The notes: generated by a model from the sequence alone, not told the origin. A stretch of DNA of 64,000 bases from Heterotrichella gracilis (GCA_032358255.1 JAULBX010005220.1:1-64000); one strand, 5' to 3'. Numbered from the stretch's first letter, positions 22,546-40,257 are shown. Made by a program: numbers and translations.

Positions 22546-25314
22546 TCACTTTGCATCGGCTGTGTCCCTGCCGCTGGCAGTGCGCACTTTCCCGCCGATC
22601 CTGCACACGGGGTTCTCCGGATGCTGCGCAGAGGACACACACAGGGTTAAACCGTGGACTGTTTAGGGTTTTATGGCGTTAGGCTTGCCAATGGTGGACT
22701 GCACTGCACCCTCAGGCTGCACCCGCAAACCCAGGTCGTCATCAATACTGCACTGCACATGAATTGATGGTGGTGTGCCTTGTGCGATACACTAGACTGT
22801 GTTTGGATTGCGCAGGTGCAGCGTGCTCAGGAAAGAAATAAAAGTAAAAAATGGAGAAGAAAGTGCTGAGACACATTGCCATTTGCTGGCAGTCGCTGGT
22901 TGCAGTGCTTTATATATGTGCAACAACTGCCATGGTCATCTGCTGCTACTGCACACCCGCCAGCCTGCGCAGCACCCCCTTGTGCAACAAATCACAAATA
23001 AATAACACCTTGCCACCCTCAAAACCTCACGATTGGCAGGTGAAGACAGCAAGGTCGCATATTACTAAGAATCGGCACCTCACCCTACCCTTCCAGCAGC
23101 GATGCCCCCTATAGGGCCCCTACGATGTTGGGACGTGGAACGCACCTTCTCCAGCATCTCCACACCATCTGGCAGTGGCACGTCCCGCACCCGTATGATG
23201 TTGCCAACCTGCACGTGATCACAATGGGGTGTGATGCACACAGGACAGTAACCCTTGTTTTACCTTTTCTTCAAAATCGTCCATCATTGTTGTTATTCCC
23301 CACTCAGGGTACAAACGCGTTCCACTAGCCTGACAAATGCACAGCAACCAACACCACAGCAAGCTTTGCATGGAAACAAGTCCCTTTATGGTCAGGTCCC
23401 GATGTTTTTTCATTATTTTGAAACTTATAAATTGGATCCTTTGTAGATGTTTTTGTATAAACTTCATGGCGACAAAGATTTTACGATGCAGCAGCGCTGG
23501 CCTACCTGCAAGTGTGTGACATCCAGCTCTATGTAGGGCGGGATGTTCTCCCCCTTTGCCTGCACCTTCACCCAGCGCTTCACCAGGCTCACAAAGCCAC
23601 CCGCCTTCACACCAGGGCAGGAGTCCTCACCTAGGATCTGGGGGGCCAAGCGGGATAAGGGTGAGCGATGGGCGGGGGGACACAGCTCAGTAGATTTTTC
23701 TGAAGACATCATGAAGCAACAAAACAATAATAAAAAACTGCGCAACAATGATTTTGCCCTGTGATTGTGAATCATTACCAGTGGCAATGCCTGCATAGAA
23801 GCCACAAAAGATGCGGTGGAGTAGGGTAAGTCAAATGTCCCTACCGCGATTGGCATGTTGAGCCGCACGAGGCGCTCAGGCGGGCAGTGGATGAACGTGA
23901 TGTTCTCAATTTTGTCGCTCGCTGCATTGATGTGCACCTGGCGCGCCTGGAGGGTTTTTAAAGGGCAATGTTATGGTTCGTGGAGGTAGGGGGATTTGTT
24001 AGGGTTGCTGCATTCATGTGCACCTGGCGGGCCTGGTGGAAGGGTGGCAGAGGGTATTGTTAGGGTGGATGCTGACAGGGTCAGAGGGCGTTGTTAGGGC
24101 TTCAGGATGATACCCGACCAACCAAGGCGTGGTGGCGCAGGTTGCGGCAGGGTGGTGCTGGGCCCTGGCTCATGTTTCGGGTTTAGGGTTTAGGCCGGAG
24201 CTGGGCCTGGTTCACGCTGCACGGCGCCTGGAAAATTCGTGACATTCTCATAAATTCAATCCTGTAATATTACTTCACGTGCAGGACCACCTACCAGCGC
24301 CCTGTAGGTCACGCTTTGCCCATCCTCCCCCCCCACAAGTATGTTCATGGGCCGGCAGGTCACACCCACGCGCCCATACTTGTTCACCTGCGCAAAGTGT
24401 GAGAAGTACCGAGTGCATGTTGCCGGCATTGTCTATCGGCTGATGCCGCAGCGATAAGGTCCAGCGTGTGGTTGTGCGCCATACACCATTGAACATGGGG
24501 TGACACCCCCCGGCAGAACCAAGCCTTAGTTTCCAACCACACCCACTGGGGACCCCATGTAAATGCTCAGTATGTGTAGCTGTACCGCTGCAAGGTGGCC
24601 AGGTCCACCCCAGCCCGCAGCATACAATGCACAAACAGATAAGATGTGGTGCTGCGACAGTCGCCCAGATGGCTGACGTCATGTGGAGCGCCAACTTACC
24701 AGCCGCTCAATCTCTTTGGGGTTCAGGGCTAACAACGCAGAGCGCTCGTCAGGCAGGGAGAACAGGATCCCTGGTAGCTGCCCAACCTGCACAAAGGTGG
24801 GTATTCAGCTTCAAAATAGTCCCCAACTTGGGGCCCAAGCATCCCCATGTCCCCCAGCGGATGAGCATGAAGTGCAATCCAGACTCAAAAATTTCGAAAA
24901 CTGTTAAAAGAAGGCCTTTCTTGTGGCAAGCAGCTGTACCTTTCGTATCCTGTTGGACGGTATCGTCCCAGCATCGTGTCTCAAGGTGGCGTGTACTGTG
25001 TCTATCTGCTGCTCTTGCTCGTCCTCTACATCTGTGGACGGGTACCCGCGCCAGTCACTAATGTGCATGGTGCAAATGAAAACTCGGAAATACCCACTTA
25101 ATGATCTCTTAAGGAAAACTGTCCCTTGACCAGGTAGAGCCATGTCCAATAGCATGCATGCATGCATTAGGAGGATACCTGAAGATGACGACGGCTCCGC
25201 CAAACTGCTGCATCGTCGGTACGCTTCTGTTTCAAAGGAACAGCTAATTGCTGACACGTCCCATTGCCGAACTGCCTGTTGTAAAAGACGCCTGTAGGCC
25301 AGCGCCTGCTTCAT
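22546..25314 (-). CDS. Organellar ribosomal protein bL25 (TL5/CTC-like)
   Basis: Exons: 25314-25179, 25031-24940, 24786-24700, 24387-24295, 23946-23845, 23637-23506, 23208-23146, 22623-22546 (TGA); phases agree, 260 residues. The first 26 residues (MKQALAYRRLLQQAVRQW...) are Arg/Gln/Ala-rich without acidic residues, apart from one Asp, and suit a mitochondrial presequence. The family core is plain: HATLRHDAGTIPSNRIR with GQLPGILF, then GEDSCPGVKAGGF, ENIPPYIELDVTHL, VPLPDGVEM and a late NPVCRI. bL25 binds 5S rRNA in the large subunit. The acceptor of the fifth exon is ambiguous by nine bases (CAG GCGCGCCAG), without effect on frame. It is divergent from the cytosolic eL28 gene. Confidence 0.88.
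23929..24035 (-). repeat. Copy of bL25 exon edge with acceptor
   Basis: The 29-bp exon edge at about 23922-23950 recurs at about 24005-24035 with two mismatches, inside the preceding intron. GTTAGGG motifs lie around it. Confidence 0.75.
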
Positions 25315-25611
25315 GGTGGGCGTATGGAAATACGAGACAGTGGATAAATGTAAGGCCTCCGAATCTGCTCAACCGCTAGCTGATGATAGGAAAGACCTGG
25401 TTCCTGGCCTAGTGTATCGTTTTGGGCAGACCCTGCTACTGCTAATTGCATTCTCATTAAAAGCGGCCTTAGACCGCCTGGGTGGCCGGTGGGCCGCCGG
25501 CAAGCGTTCAGTGCGCCGACACTTTGGAAATATGACAGGAAATGGCTCTCTAACTCTGCCTCTTTCGCTCCATCTCCCCACCCACGGCCCCTACGCCGTA
25601 CCCCTACCGCA
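25315..25611. promoter_or_regulatory. 297-bp bidirectional spacer between bL25 and eL28
   Basis: The start codons of two ribosomal-protein genes point away from each other across this spacer. A shared promoter coordinating organellar and cytosolic ribosome supply is a reasonable inference. No named element was recognised. Confidence 0.5.
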
Positions 25612-26396
25612 ATGGCGTCTTCCGAGTTGGTGTGGCAGCTGGTGAAGGGGCACAACTCCTTCATCGTCAAGGGCTTCCACGGGGCGGTGTTCTCTTCCGA
25701 GCCCAACAACTTGTTGAACAAGCACTCGTACAAGTACTCAGGTGCGGTGGGCTCTACAGGGTGTATCACCGGCCATGTTCTCTGTCCAGGGCCTCCATCT
25801 GGCGTACACAGAGCGTATGCATCCACCACGCATGCAAAAGCTGCACAAGGGTCCATACCTGCCCTGTAGTATGTCATACATACACCACAGACCCAGCTGG
25901 TATGCAAAACTCTCCAGCTGTACGGAATCTTGATGCGAACACAAGCCAATCCACTCCTTACTTCTTACCTGATACGCCTGGCGCAGCTGGGAAAACAGGC
26001 ACTGTAGTAATAGATGCAGTTGTGAACAACAGGCAGTGCTTTCTCACCAAGCCATGTCATATGGAGTGCCTACTGTGTCAGAAATGCTTCTGCCCCACCA
26101 AGAATCACCTGTGCTCATTGTCACTACTGCACCTCTTCCCAGGCTTGGCCAACAAGAAGACTGTGGGTGTGAACGCCGTGGAGGGCGGTGTGGAGATCAC
26201 CACCAACAGGCTCAAGAACCCCACCAAGCCCGGCCAGTCCACCAGCAAGCAGGTGTCCAAGAAGGCCATCAGGCGGGCAGCAGCCTCCCTGTCCAAGCAG
26301 GTGTCCAAGACCCGCCCCGACCTCAAGAAGGCAGCCCTGGCACGCCTGGCAGCCATCAAGAAGAGCCAAAATGTGATCAAGAGCCGCAACGCGTAA
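25612..26396 (+). CDS. RPL28: 60S ribosomal protein eL28
   Basis: Two exons, 25612-25741 and 26143-26396 (TAA), phase 1, 127 residues, near the family's usual size. The N-terminus MASSELVWQLVKGHNSFIVK matches the eL28 opening (V-W-x-hydrophobic, then N-x-F). The C-terminal half is Lys/Arg-rich (KKAIRRAAASLSKQ, LARLAAIKKSQ). eL28 is a eukaryote-specific protein on the solvent side of the 60S subunit. The 401-base intron follows the 43rd codon. Confidence 0.9.
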
Positions 26397-27130
26397 GCTG
26401 TCCGCGAGCTCGCCAGTTGTCGGAGGGGGTCTCTGCACAGCTGGCGGGGGGTTCGCAAGCTGTCCTTGCTTGCCGTAATGCGGGAGCCGTAGCAGTACAG
26501 CTTTTGGAACAGTGCAGTACCATCCCAGCAATCTCCAGCCCAATGCAAGTATGGACTAGGGACAGCAAGTGTGGGTGCTAGACACTGCAGCATGTGACAG
26601 CCACGCAGCACACATGGTTGTGCAGCACCACAGCTTGGAGCGCCCCTCTCTGTAACACGAGACCGCAGTGACCCTCATGACCAGCTGTGGAATCATGGCT
26701 TGATGGCCACCGGTTTGGCCACGCACAGCAGCGCAAGCTGCATGTATGCATTTGCTTCACATCGCATGCCACTGCGCCCACCATCTGGCCACCCACTTGC
26801 ATTGCAGGGATGGCGTGCAGACAGGACCATTTATGCACGCAATTGCACCATACAGCAGCGCCAGCACCATTGCGCCATCCGCTTGCAAGAGGATTTACAG
26901 GGGCGATCTCAGCACCAGTTGGGCATGCGATGCACATTGGTTCCGCAAATGCAGCACGGCATCACGGGCATGCCTTGCCAGTCAGAAAGGAAAGAAAAGA
27001 AAGAGACAGCACATTAAATCAAACTTTGAAGGCCTTGCCGGTCACTCGTATCACAGTTAGCAACCCTCTTTTGCTCATTCCATAAGCAACCCACAGCAAG
27101 ATGTCATCATTGATTCAATCATGGCATGCG
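26397..27130. other. Convergent 3' flank of eL28 and p62, no gene seen
   Basis: Open frames here overlap one another on all strands and none has a domain or splice support. It probably contains both 3' UTRs. Confidence 0.55.
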
Positions 27131-30100
27131 TCATTGCGTCCCATCAGTTGGCATGCTTTGGCTCCCCCCGCCCTTGGCAGCGCCTCTTTGCTGCATCTCT
27201 GCCTCGTACTTGTTCAGCACTGCCTGTATGGCCGCCGCCACTGGCCGCAGCAGCTGGGCTATGTGCACCCGCTCCACCCCACTGGCCGCCTCCTGCATGG
27301 CGTCGATCCTGCAACACCATCCACCATCTTCAGTTAGTCTCAGCCGTGGGTATCAAAGGCATAGCACCAAAATGTCGCCCCTTTCACTATGGAAACGGTG
27401 CTGGATTATACCATGCCACTAAATAACCACCATTTGAGCCTCAGTATGTGTAACTACAGTATGCTATGGTACCATCCTTGCTGATATTTCCTCCCAGAGT
27501 GCCCTCATGAGACGCCCATGATATGCACTATGAGCCATCTATAAGATGTGTATGCGACGTCTCATAGAGGGGCTATGAGATAAATAATTTCTCATAGGCA
27601 TCTCGCATTGCCCCGCCACATCCCATACGTATGAGATGCGTATGAGACACGTATGAGATTTCCATGAGGTAGCCATGAGACAGCCTTGAGATAGCTATGA
27701 GAAATGCTATGATGCGCCTATAAGACGGCTGGGAGAAACTCCGTTGCCATAGTGTTTGCATGTTGAGGGTTCAAGGGCGGTTGCTATGGCCGCGGGGCTA
27801 TATGCACCCGCTCCACACCGCTGGCGTCAATCCCACAATATCACCAGATGCTGTGTTGACCATGCATGCATCAGATGGGATGATGGCGGGGTCGGACCCT
27901 AGGGATCCAGGCGGCACCCGGGATGCGATCCTCGAGTCAGCGATGATTGCAAAAAGATAGGCCACGCTGGTCTGACCTATGTTCCACACCCCATGAGCCA
28001 GAAAACATGAAGCATGGTGGATGTTATGGCCTCCACCAAACCCCATTATGTTTACCATGCCCCGCACCTGCCCAGTTGCCCCCACAGCGCCCTCTCCAGG
28101 CGCCCATCTTGGCCTCCCAGATGAGGCTAAATCAGGGATGGCAGCAGCTCAAAGACCTTTAGAGCGTTTGCCTTCATTTCTATATATTTATTAATCTTGC
28201 TTTTCCAGCCACATGCCAACCTGCTATTGCCCATAACGTGTGCACGCCACCCATCCCCCCCTCCACGCACCTGTCCAGCTGCTCCCGCAGCGCCCTCCCC
28301 AGGCGCCCCATTTTGGCCTCCCGGGGCGGAGTGAGCGGGAAGCACCCCCACGCATGGCGCAGCAGCTCGTTGACGGCCAGCGCGCTGCCGCGGCACAGGG
28401 CCACCATCTGGGGCAGGAGGCCCTCCTCAGGGGAGAGTGTTACGGCACTGCCATAGGGCCCGAACTCCGCCGCATGGGCGCTGCCGCTGGTGCCTGCGGG
28501 TGAAGGGATGTGGTTGAGTTGGGCAATGAGTGTCGGGGAATACAGCTTAGTACCAGATTTTGCCACATACTTTGGGGTCCAATAAAGTCACCCTGCATGA
28601 TTTCACTTATTTTCTTTCTCAACTACTATTTGTTTAGTGAGTATGGATTTTAGGCTCAAGTATTTACGGAGTATTATTCATAAATGTTGATGTATTATAT
28701 TTTTCTTATTGCTGGTGCTGCCCCTCACCTGCGCTCAGCTCCAGCAACACGTGGTAAGCATCATCGGGCTGCACAGGCGGCCAGGGCAGGGCGCGGGGAT
28801 CCACCGCCGCAACCACGCGCGCAAGGCTGGGTGGCCCTGCACTGTCGATGTCCATGGCACTGGGGGCGCCGCCTCTACCCGAGCTGCCAGCCATTTCATA
28901 GTACTTGCGCGGGTCCTGGCGGAAGCAGGGGAGGGTCTGGGTTGCTAGGGGGTTACTTGCAGCAAGATATACATTTTATCATCGAAGGTAATGACATTTA
29001 AAAACAAAAAAAATCATCATCATGTTATTGCCCTTGCTTACATACATCTCAAATTACAAGGCCTCTCAAACTGATCTGGTTGGCGGAAGCTGTGCAGGGG
29101 TGACTGCTATAGAACGGGGTCTCGCTGATACAGGCTGTGTGCAGTGCAGGTGTGCGCTGTCCCTGACCCCGCCAGCTACCTGTATCTTGAGCGTAGCAAA
29201 CCCCTCCTGTGGTGCCGCCTCAAGGTCCTCAAGCCCGCTCCCCGCACGCAGCTGCCACTCCCGCCGCATGTCGGCACCCACGTCGCCCCCCACCCCGCCA
29301 CCAGAAGAGCCACCAGCAGCTGCCGCCTGCGGGCAAACACAGGAGGGTTGGAACACAACATTAAAATATATTTATGAAAAGCCAGCCACATGATTTTCGT
29401 GGAACCGTAGGAAAAGCCACCACTCCACCCACGTCCAGTGCCAGCGCCGCCCGGTACCTCACACCCCTTTGCTCCCCCCTAACCCTCCACCCTGCCCCAC
29501 AACCACCACACACACATACACACACAGCAACCTTGGCGCCTCACACACCCTGTGCCTCCACATACAGCCATGGATCCATCCGCCCACCCACCCACCCACC
29601 CACCTCCAATGCCAGCGCCGCTGCTCGAGCATCCCCAGGCAGCGCCTCAGGCAGCCCCTCCATGACCACCTGCGCATGGCGGTTAATGTCGCGCACGATA
29701 CCCTCGAGGGCGGAGGCGGCGTGCGCCCCTGCGCCAGCGTCCTGCGGGTGGTGGAGTGGGGATGGTGGGAATGTTACGTGGGCAGGGCGCTGTGGGTGGC
29801 AAGGGGAGGGGCACATCGTGGGTCCCGTGGGACACAATGCAAAGGGCGGCAGGGGGCCTGGATCACAATCAAAATCACGTGATTTGGATTTTTAAGTACA
29901 ATTGATACCGTATCAATGATCAGGATACTTTCCCCCCATCATACGGATTTACATTGTTTCAGCACAAGACATAAATTTGGGTAGCACGATAGTGCAGCAA
30001 GCGGCACGACTGGTTAGCCACCATCTGCCACACTGGAAACAGTGTCAGACAAGCCCTGGCTCTAGGACTGGGGTGAGGCATACCCAGGCATGCTAACCTG

Positions 30101-32893
30101 GCAAAAAGCTGGAATGCACATACTTACTAAAAAGCTAACACAACATATAAAAGCACGTGCAAATAACGGGAAAGTGGCGCACCTTCCCGCTGTCATGCAG
30201 CACCCCGTACCCCTCGCTGAACCCATCCACCATGTCTGACATGAGGTCGAGGGTGGGGTCCACACGGGACAGGCGGCTGCGCAGGGTGTCAGGGGCGGCG
30301 GGGGCGGGGGGCCCCAGGTATTTTGAGAACAGGTCCTCCTCCTCGTCCATTAATTTGTCGTCATCCACCTGGCCACCTGCAAGCTTCCTGCGGCGGGCCT
30401 GTGGGGGTGGGGGTGGGGGGTTGGGTGAGAGGGGGTAAAGGGGGCGAGGTGCACAGGTGGGTTGCTACTTTACTGTGGGGTGGGAGGGCTGGGGAGGGCA
30501 GGACGGCTTGGGAAAGTAAAGGAACGAACAGGAAGGGAATAAAAAATTATTTCTTTCTAGTTTTTATGTGCGCCTTGGTTCACATGTGCAAATTGGCCTG
30601 CCTTTCAAAACAGCCCCTCGCCAGCCAAACCCACCCCCACATCAACCGCCGTGCACCCACCTGCATCTGGTACTGCCTCTTGAAGTACTTTGTCCAGAAT
30701 TCCTTGTCAGTGAGGTGGGCAGGCACGTTGGCAAGGTAGGCGCGCTGCACCTCGGGCTTCTCGGCAAATATCTGCGGCCAAGGGTGTAGGGTTATAGTTT
30801 AGGGTTTAGGGTTTAGAATTTGAAGGGTAGGGAAGGCGCGCTGCACCTCGGGCTTCTTGGCACATACCTTGGCCGATTAGGGTTTGTGGTTAATAGGGTG
30901 CAGGGGAGTTCAACCCCATGTGATGACACGAGATACACCGTCTGTAGGCCAAAATTGCGGGGGAAGGACATTTACATCCCCCTCCCCACCCACAGGATTC
31001 CCTAGACAGTAGGAGTAGGGTACAGGATCCCCCCTCCTTTGAACCCTACCTGGTGGATCATCTCTGGCGTCAGCTTGTAGTGCACCGTCTCTGTTTGGCC
31101 ATCGGCACTGGGGCGCACCTCGGCCAGCATGGCGGACCTCAGCCCAGCCCTGGAGAAGGGAGGGGAGGCAGCGCAGTGAGATGCGTACAACGACCTGACA
31201 TGGATTGAAGGGGGGTTGCAGGCATTTACGGCATGCTATGAAGGTTTTCTGTTCCTACGGGGTGTGGGGGATGGGCGTGGATAATGGTTCAATGGCTCTG
31301 GTAAATAATCGCTCCACCAAATGGTCCATGCAGGCACCTTCATCGGCAAAGCGCCATGGCAAGGCATGTGCTTGCGGCATGTAACATGTGCAATACGCGT
31401 GGCGACATGTGGATCAGCACCAGGCTGACGCCAGATGTCATGTGACCTCTGACTGACCCCAATGTACAAATGGCAAGTAGCCACATGGCATGCGAGGTGA
31501 TTACATGATCGTGCATGATCGCCAGAGTAATCCCCTTCAGGTCCCGGACAGCAGGCTGCCCACAGGAGCTTGTGGTAGCAGAAATGCCCTGCAGCAGTGG
31601 GTGACCTGATGCACACTCTTGACACAGCCCCGACGCACCTTTGGCGCTGGATACGACCCTAGCCCTGACCCTAGCCCTGACTCCTACCTCCCTGACCCTT
31701 AGCCCTGATCCTAAGGCCTGACCCTAGCCCTGACCCGAGTCCTAATCAAGCCCCTGGGCGCACCTCTGCCTCTGCCCCTGCGCCATGCGCGCCTTGATGC
31801 TGCTCTGCCTCCCCTGCCAGAACTCCGCCTCGGATAGTATGCCCCCCTGGACCAGCTGGCTGTACAGCTCACGCAGGTCCCTGCACAGGGAGGTGGGGGT
31901 AGGAGTGGGGTCGTGGCCAGGCATGTATGATGGGTATGGCTGGAGATGTGCTATGTTGAAATTTGCCTCATATGCACGTGGCGCCCCATTTTGCAGCCAT
32001 GTTGGCTGCTGGCTGGCGTGTTGCTGGAATGCATGTAAACCCAGCATAGCTGCAGTACCCGCAGGCACCACACCACCCATATGAGCACAACTCCCCTCTC
32101 CACCCCCGGCCCCTCGCCCTCGCCAGCCATGCCCCACACTTTAGCCCCATGCCCCAGGCCAGCCCCCAGCCCCCGCCCTTGCACTCACTTGTCCTCCGAA
32201 AGCAGCTCCTTCTTGACCTCCCCATTGGGCCCCCCACCGCTGCCTGGCTTCCCCCCACCCCCCACAGGCTGCTTGCCTTTGTCGGTCTTGGCCTGCAGGG
32301 CAGCTGCGATGGTGTCCACTGCCAGGTCACGGTCAGACTCGGATTCGAATTCGAACACGGCGGCTGCGGCGGTGGTGGCGAGTCGCAGGAAGGGTTTGCC
32401 CTTGGCGCGCTGCTGGCCTGTGGGTGGGTGTGTGGGGGGTGGGGGGTTGGGGGTTGGGAAGGGGAGGTGGTTCAGCGGGGTGCAGGGTGCGATGCAGTTG
32501 CAGAAATGCTGGAAATGATTTTTCGTGATGAAACTGGGATGAAGGGTCAGTAGGATCTGCACAGTCCTCTGCACAAGAAAGATGCATGCATGCATCTTGT
32601 AACGCATGCATATGTCACCATGCCCACTACGTACTCGCTCGCTTCAGAGTGCCCGCACATCCTTCAGCAAACAAGGAAAGCATTCCGACTATTAGCCAAC
32701 ACGCATTGTACCTAGCCATACCTGTAACCGACGCCACGGAGAGCGTGAGCGGTTGTGCGGCATTGACATCCGTTGGTTGCCACTGCACCCGCAGGCGGGA
32801 CACTGTCACCGCTCCGGCAACGTACACTTTGCTTGGAAGCTGTAACTTTGCGGGCCTGACGAGCAGAACTGGGTCGGAGCTTTCGTCCGCCAT
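27131..32893 (-). CDS. TFB1: TFIIH core subunit p62 / TFB1
   Basis: Exons: 32893-32722, 32417-32189, 31880-31764, 31149-31050, 30771-30661, 30398-30183, 29741-29604, 29326-29180, 28915-28729, 28493-28271, 27308-27131 (TGA); all phases agree, 605 residues. Residues 1-100 form the N-terminal PH-like domain (ATTAAAAVFEFESESDRDLA). BSD domain 1 is near residue 135 (DLRELYSQLVQGGILSEAEF then W). BSD domain 2 follows, with the family signature AMLAEVRPSADG, YKLTPEMIHQIF and LTDKEFWTKYFKRQ. After that come DEEEDLFSKYLGP and helical C-terminal regions typical of p62. TFIIH opens promoters and acts in nucleotide excision repair; p62 anchors the XPD and XPB modules. Exon edges are repeatedly duplicated inside its introns. 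Confidence 0.92.
27490..27735. repeat. TATGAGA-type array in both orientations
   Basis: A roughly 10-12-bp motif (GTATGAGAT or variants) occurs more than ten times, with inverted CTCATA copies among them, in the last p62 intron. The region can fold on itself. Confidence 0.8.
27776..27832 (-). repeat. Copy of p62 last-exon 5' region
   Basis: Resembles 27233-27312, the acceptor-side part of the last exon, sharing GCACCCGCTCCAC and the GTCGATCC/GTCAATCC junction. It lies about 540 bp away in the preceding intron. Confidence 0.7.
28062..28130 (-). repeat. Copy of p62 exon 3' edge with donor
   Basis: Diverged copy of 28262-28325, the end of the tenth exon and its donor. It shares CAGCGCCCTC, CAGGCGCCC and TTGGCCTCCC. 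Confidence 0.8.
29979..30128 (+). mobile_element. 5'-truncated SINE copy
   Basis: About 150 bp matching the 3' half of the element at 49385-49688 in opposite orientation. Shared blocks are AGCACGATAGTGCAG, CCACCATCTG, GGGTGAGGCATACCCAG and an ACTTACTA tail. It lies in a p62 intron. Confidence 0.8.
30830..30871 (-). repeat. Copy of p62 exon 5' edge
   Basis: Matches 30739-30778, the start of the fifth exon, sharing GGCGCGCTGCACCTCGGGCT. Between the copies is GGTTTAGGGTTTAGAA. Confidence 0.85.
31650..31745. repeat. GACCCTAGCCCT minisatellite
   Basis: About eight imperfect 12-bp units in a p62 intron, another telomere-like C-rich array ending next to an exon donor. Confidence 0.85.
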
Positions 32894-33679
32894 GGGTGCG
32901 TCCCTTCACGAGCTGTCATGGTACTGCTTGGAAAGTCATAAGCAACGGTGGAGTGAGCTACAGGTTAACAGGCATGTGTGGAAATGACCAGGCCAAGCAG
33001 GTAGCTGATACGGTCACCAAAGTGCTTTTGAAATGCGCTGGGAACGCTTTGAACCTCACATGACAGCTATATCAAGCCCCAAACATCAAGGTGGACCAAG
33101 TCTCTACAAGCCAAAGTTACAGTGCTTGTTTGGATTGCACTAGTGGACTGACCACTATTTGGTTCCTGCTGAAGGTGTTAGAGAACTGCTGCTTTGTCGC
33201 TACACCGTGAGCTTTGTATAGGTTTCAAGCTATCTCCCGGGACAGTCAAGGAGGTCATTGGAGTGCAACTTTAGGCAGGTGCATGCAACCCATGTGGCAC
33301 AAATCAAACTGACAACAGGAATGCAACATGACCGTGGCCTTGCAAAGGAACTGTCTCTTTAACACACAAAAAATGGACCAGCTATGGAGTGCATGAAATC
33401 CCTCGACAGTGCAATATTGTACAGGAACCAGGCACGCTGAACGCACCTGTACTAAATCTTGTGACTGAGGTGACCTCTACAAAGAGGCTCTAGTGCAATA
33501 AAAATCTCTGCCACATCCATCTGCAAATGGCGGCAAAAGTATCAAAACTGGGACGTGTCGCCCACTAGTAATCAACAAGAAGTCAACTGTGCTCATTTCA
33601 GTATTCAACGCTGCAGACAGTATTGCTGGAGTGGTACGGTAGGTTGGTATGGCCTGCGGCGCTGAGGTCACTCAACGCC
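32894..33679. other. Spacer between p62 and TMEM14 genes
   Basis: Holds the p62 promoter and the 3' end of the TMEM14-family gene. No coding region is supported. Confidence 0.5.
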
Positions 33680-34561
33680 TCACAGCTCCGTCGGCTGGCG
33701 CCACTCCAGGGTTTTCTGCATCTGGTACCCTGCACTCAACGCTCCCAGTATGGTCAGCGCACCCGCCGGCATCACCTTCTTTGTCTTGATGTAGCGTGCA
33801 CCCATTGCCCCCGTCAGCAGCACAGAGCTCAGCAGACTGACCTCATGCCCATACTCAGACTGGCCAGACTGCAATGCACAGGCGAGCGGGCGTGATGAAA
33901 TAACTGACGTTGAATTTAAGTAGCTAGTAACATTTCAGCCGTTGAGTGGAAGGACAGGCAGGGTAGCTCTTCATTTAAAACATTTTTTTATTTTACGGGT
34001 GTCCAGTTCTGCAGGGCAGGGTCGCAGAAAGCAATCCCCGAGCATTGGGGTGACCCATGGCATGGCGTTCTGCATGGCATGGCGTGGTATGGACATGGAA
34101 GAAAACTGAGCAAAGTATGGCCCCATGACCATGCAGATTGACTCTCACCTGTATCAAGTAACCTCCGATGCCAAACAGCCCTCCCAGCCCCAAGCCAGCA
34201 ACCAGCTGCAGAACAAGAAGGGTTTCACCTCGCGCGGGAAGGCGCAGGCAGGTATGCACTTGTGCATTAGCCAGCACCCAGTGGGAACACACAATGCCTA
34301 GTAATTATAAGTGCACCACAATTCATTGACGCAAAATCCCAGTCCCAGGTCCTACAGACACACGGGAAACGACATGCGTGCCGTGTGTGGAGGAACTGCA
34401 GGCATGCATGCATGCATATGCAACATGAAGTCGCCAACAAACTATACACTCCAACAGCATACCGAAGGCACCGATCTCTTCTTGGCATAGCCTAAGAAGC
34501 CGCCTATCGCGACCAAGCCAGCTAAAGTGTACGAAACGTGACTGCTTCCCGTTGGCGCCAT
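33680..34561 (-). CDS. TMEM14-family small membrane protein
   Basis: Exons 34561-34463, 34205-34149 and 33868-33680 (TGA), all phase 0, 114 residues, the usual family length. The protein is nearly all membrane helix: TLAGLVAIGGFLGYAKKRS, VAGLGLGGLFGIGGYL, LLSSVLLTGAMGARYIKTKK and GALTILGALSAGYQM. The Gly-rich pattern and the RYIKTKKVMPAG loop are typical of Tmemb_14 proteins. Relatives include mitochondrial TMEM14 proteins and the plant FAX fatty-acid exporters. No presequence is visible. Transport of fatty acids or a haem precursor is possible by family, not shown here. Confidence 0.85.
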
Positions 34562-35070
34562 CTTTGCTGCTGCCCAGATGCCACCGCTGTGCCGTTGCCA
34601 CACAACCCCCCGGTATTCCCTGGTGTACAGCAACGGAGAAGGTGGACGCTATGTTGGTGCCTTTGCTCGCACCACGCCTTGGTCCTATTGGTGTCAATGT
34701 GAAGTGCTTATAAGAGGCCTGTGTGAAGCTCAGCAAGTCAGTGTGAGCGGGGAGCGAGCGAGCCCAGACTTGCAAAGGGCGGCAAGTTTTTGTTGGTCCA
34801 GCCGTTGTCTAGCCGCCCTAACCAGAGAGTCAAAGGCTTTGCTACGTATTCAGTGTGAAAAAACAACCGACTTAGTCGCTTTAAATCATTGGCCGCCGTC
34901 TGACTTCCTGGCGTACGGCATCGCATCGCATTTGGCCACTTGATCCGCCACTCACTTCACTCCTACCAGCTTGTTGAACCTCGATACAAGTTTATATTAC
35001 AATTTTGCTTTCCTCTTGAAGCCTGAAAGCTTGTCAGCTGCACGCAGTGGCCGATTGACCAGCCATTGGC
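34562..35070. promoter_or_regulatory. Divergent spacer TMEM14 / DEAD-box helicase
   Basis: A 509-bp region between opposed starts. A 121-codon frame at 34578-34943 lacks homology or splice logic and is not called. Confidence 0.4.
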
Positions 35071-40088
<5,018 letters not shown>

Positions 40089-40257
40089 AATGCAGGGGAT
40101 GGAGGGGGACAGTCAGAAATGAATTCCATAACTATACCCTATATACTGATGTCAGCACATACGCTTGGGTCACGTGGATCTTGGGCATTGTGGACACCTG
40201 GTAACCTTTATATTATTAATGTAATATGCTGATGGTGTCTCACTGTTACTTGAGCAG

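Noticed and set aside
34578-34943. Plus-strand frame of 121 codons beside TMEM14
   Set aside because: Starts 17 bp from a divergent start codon, has no family match, and probably lies in the shared promoter or 5' leader.
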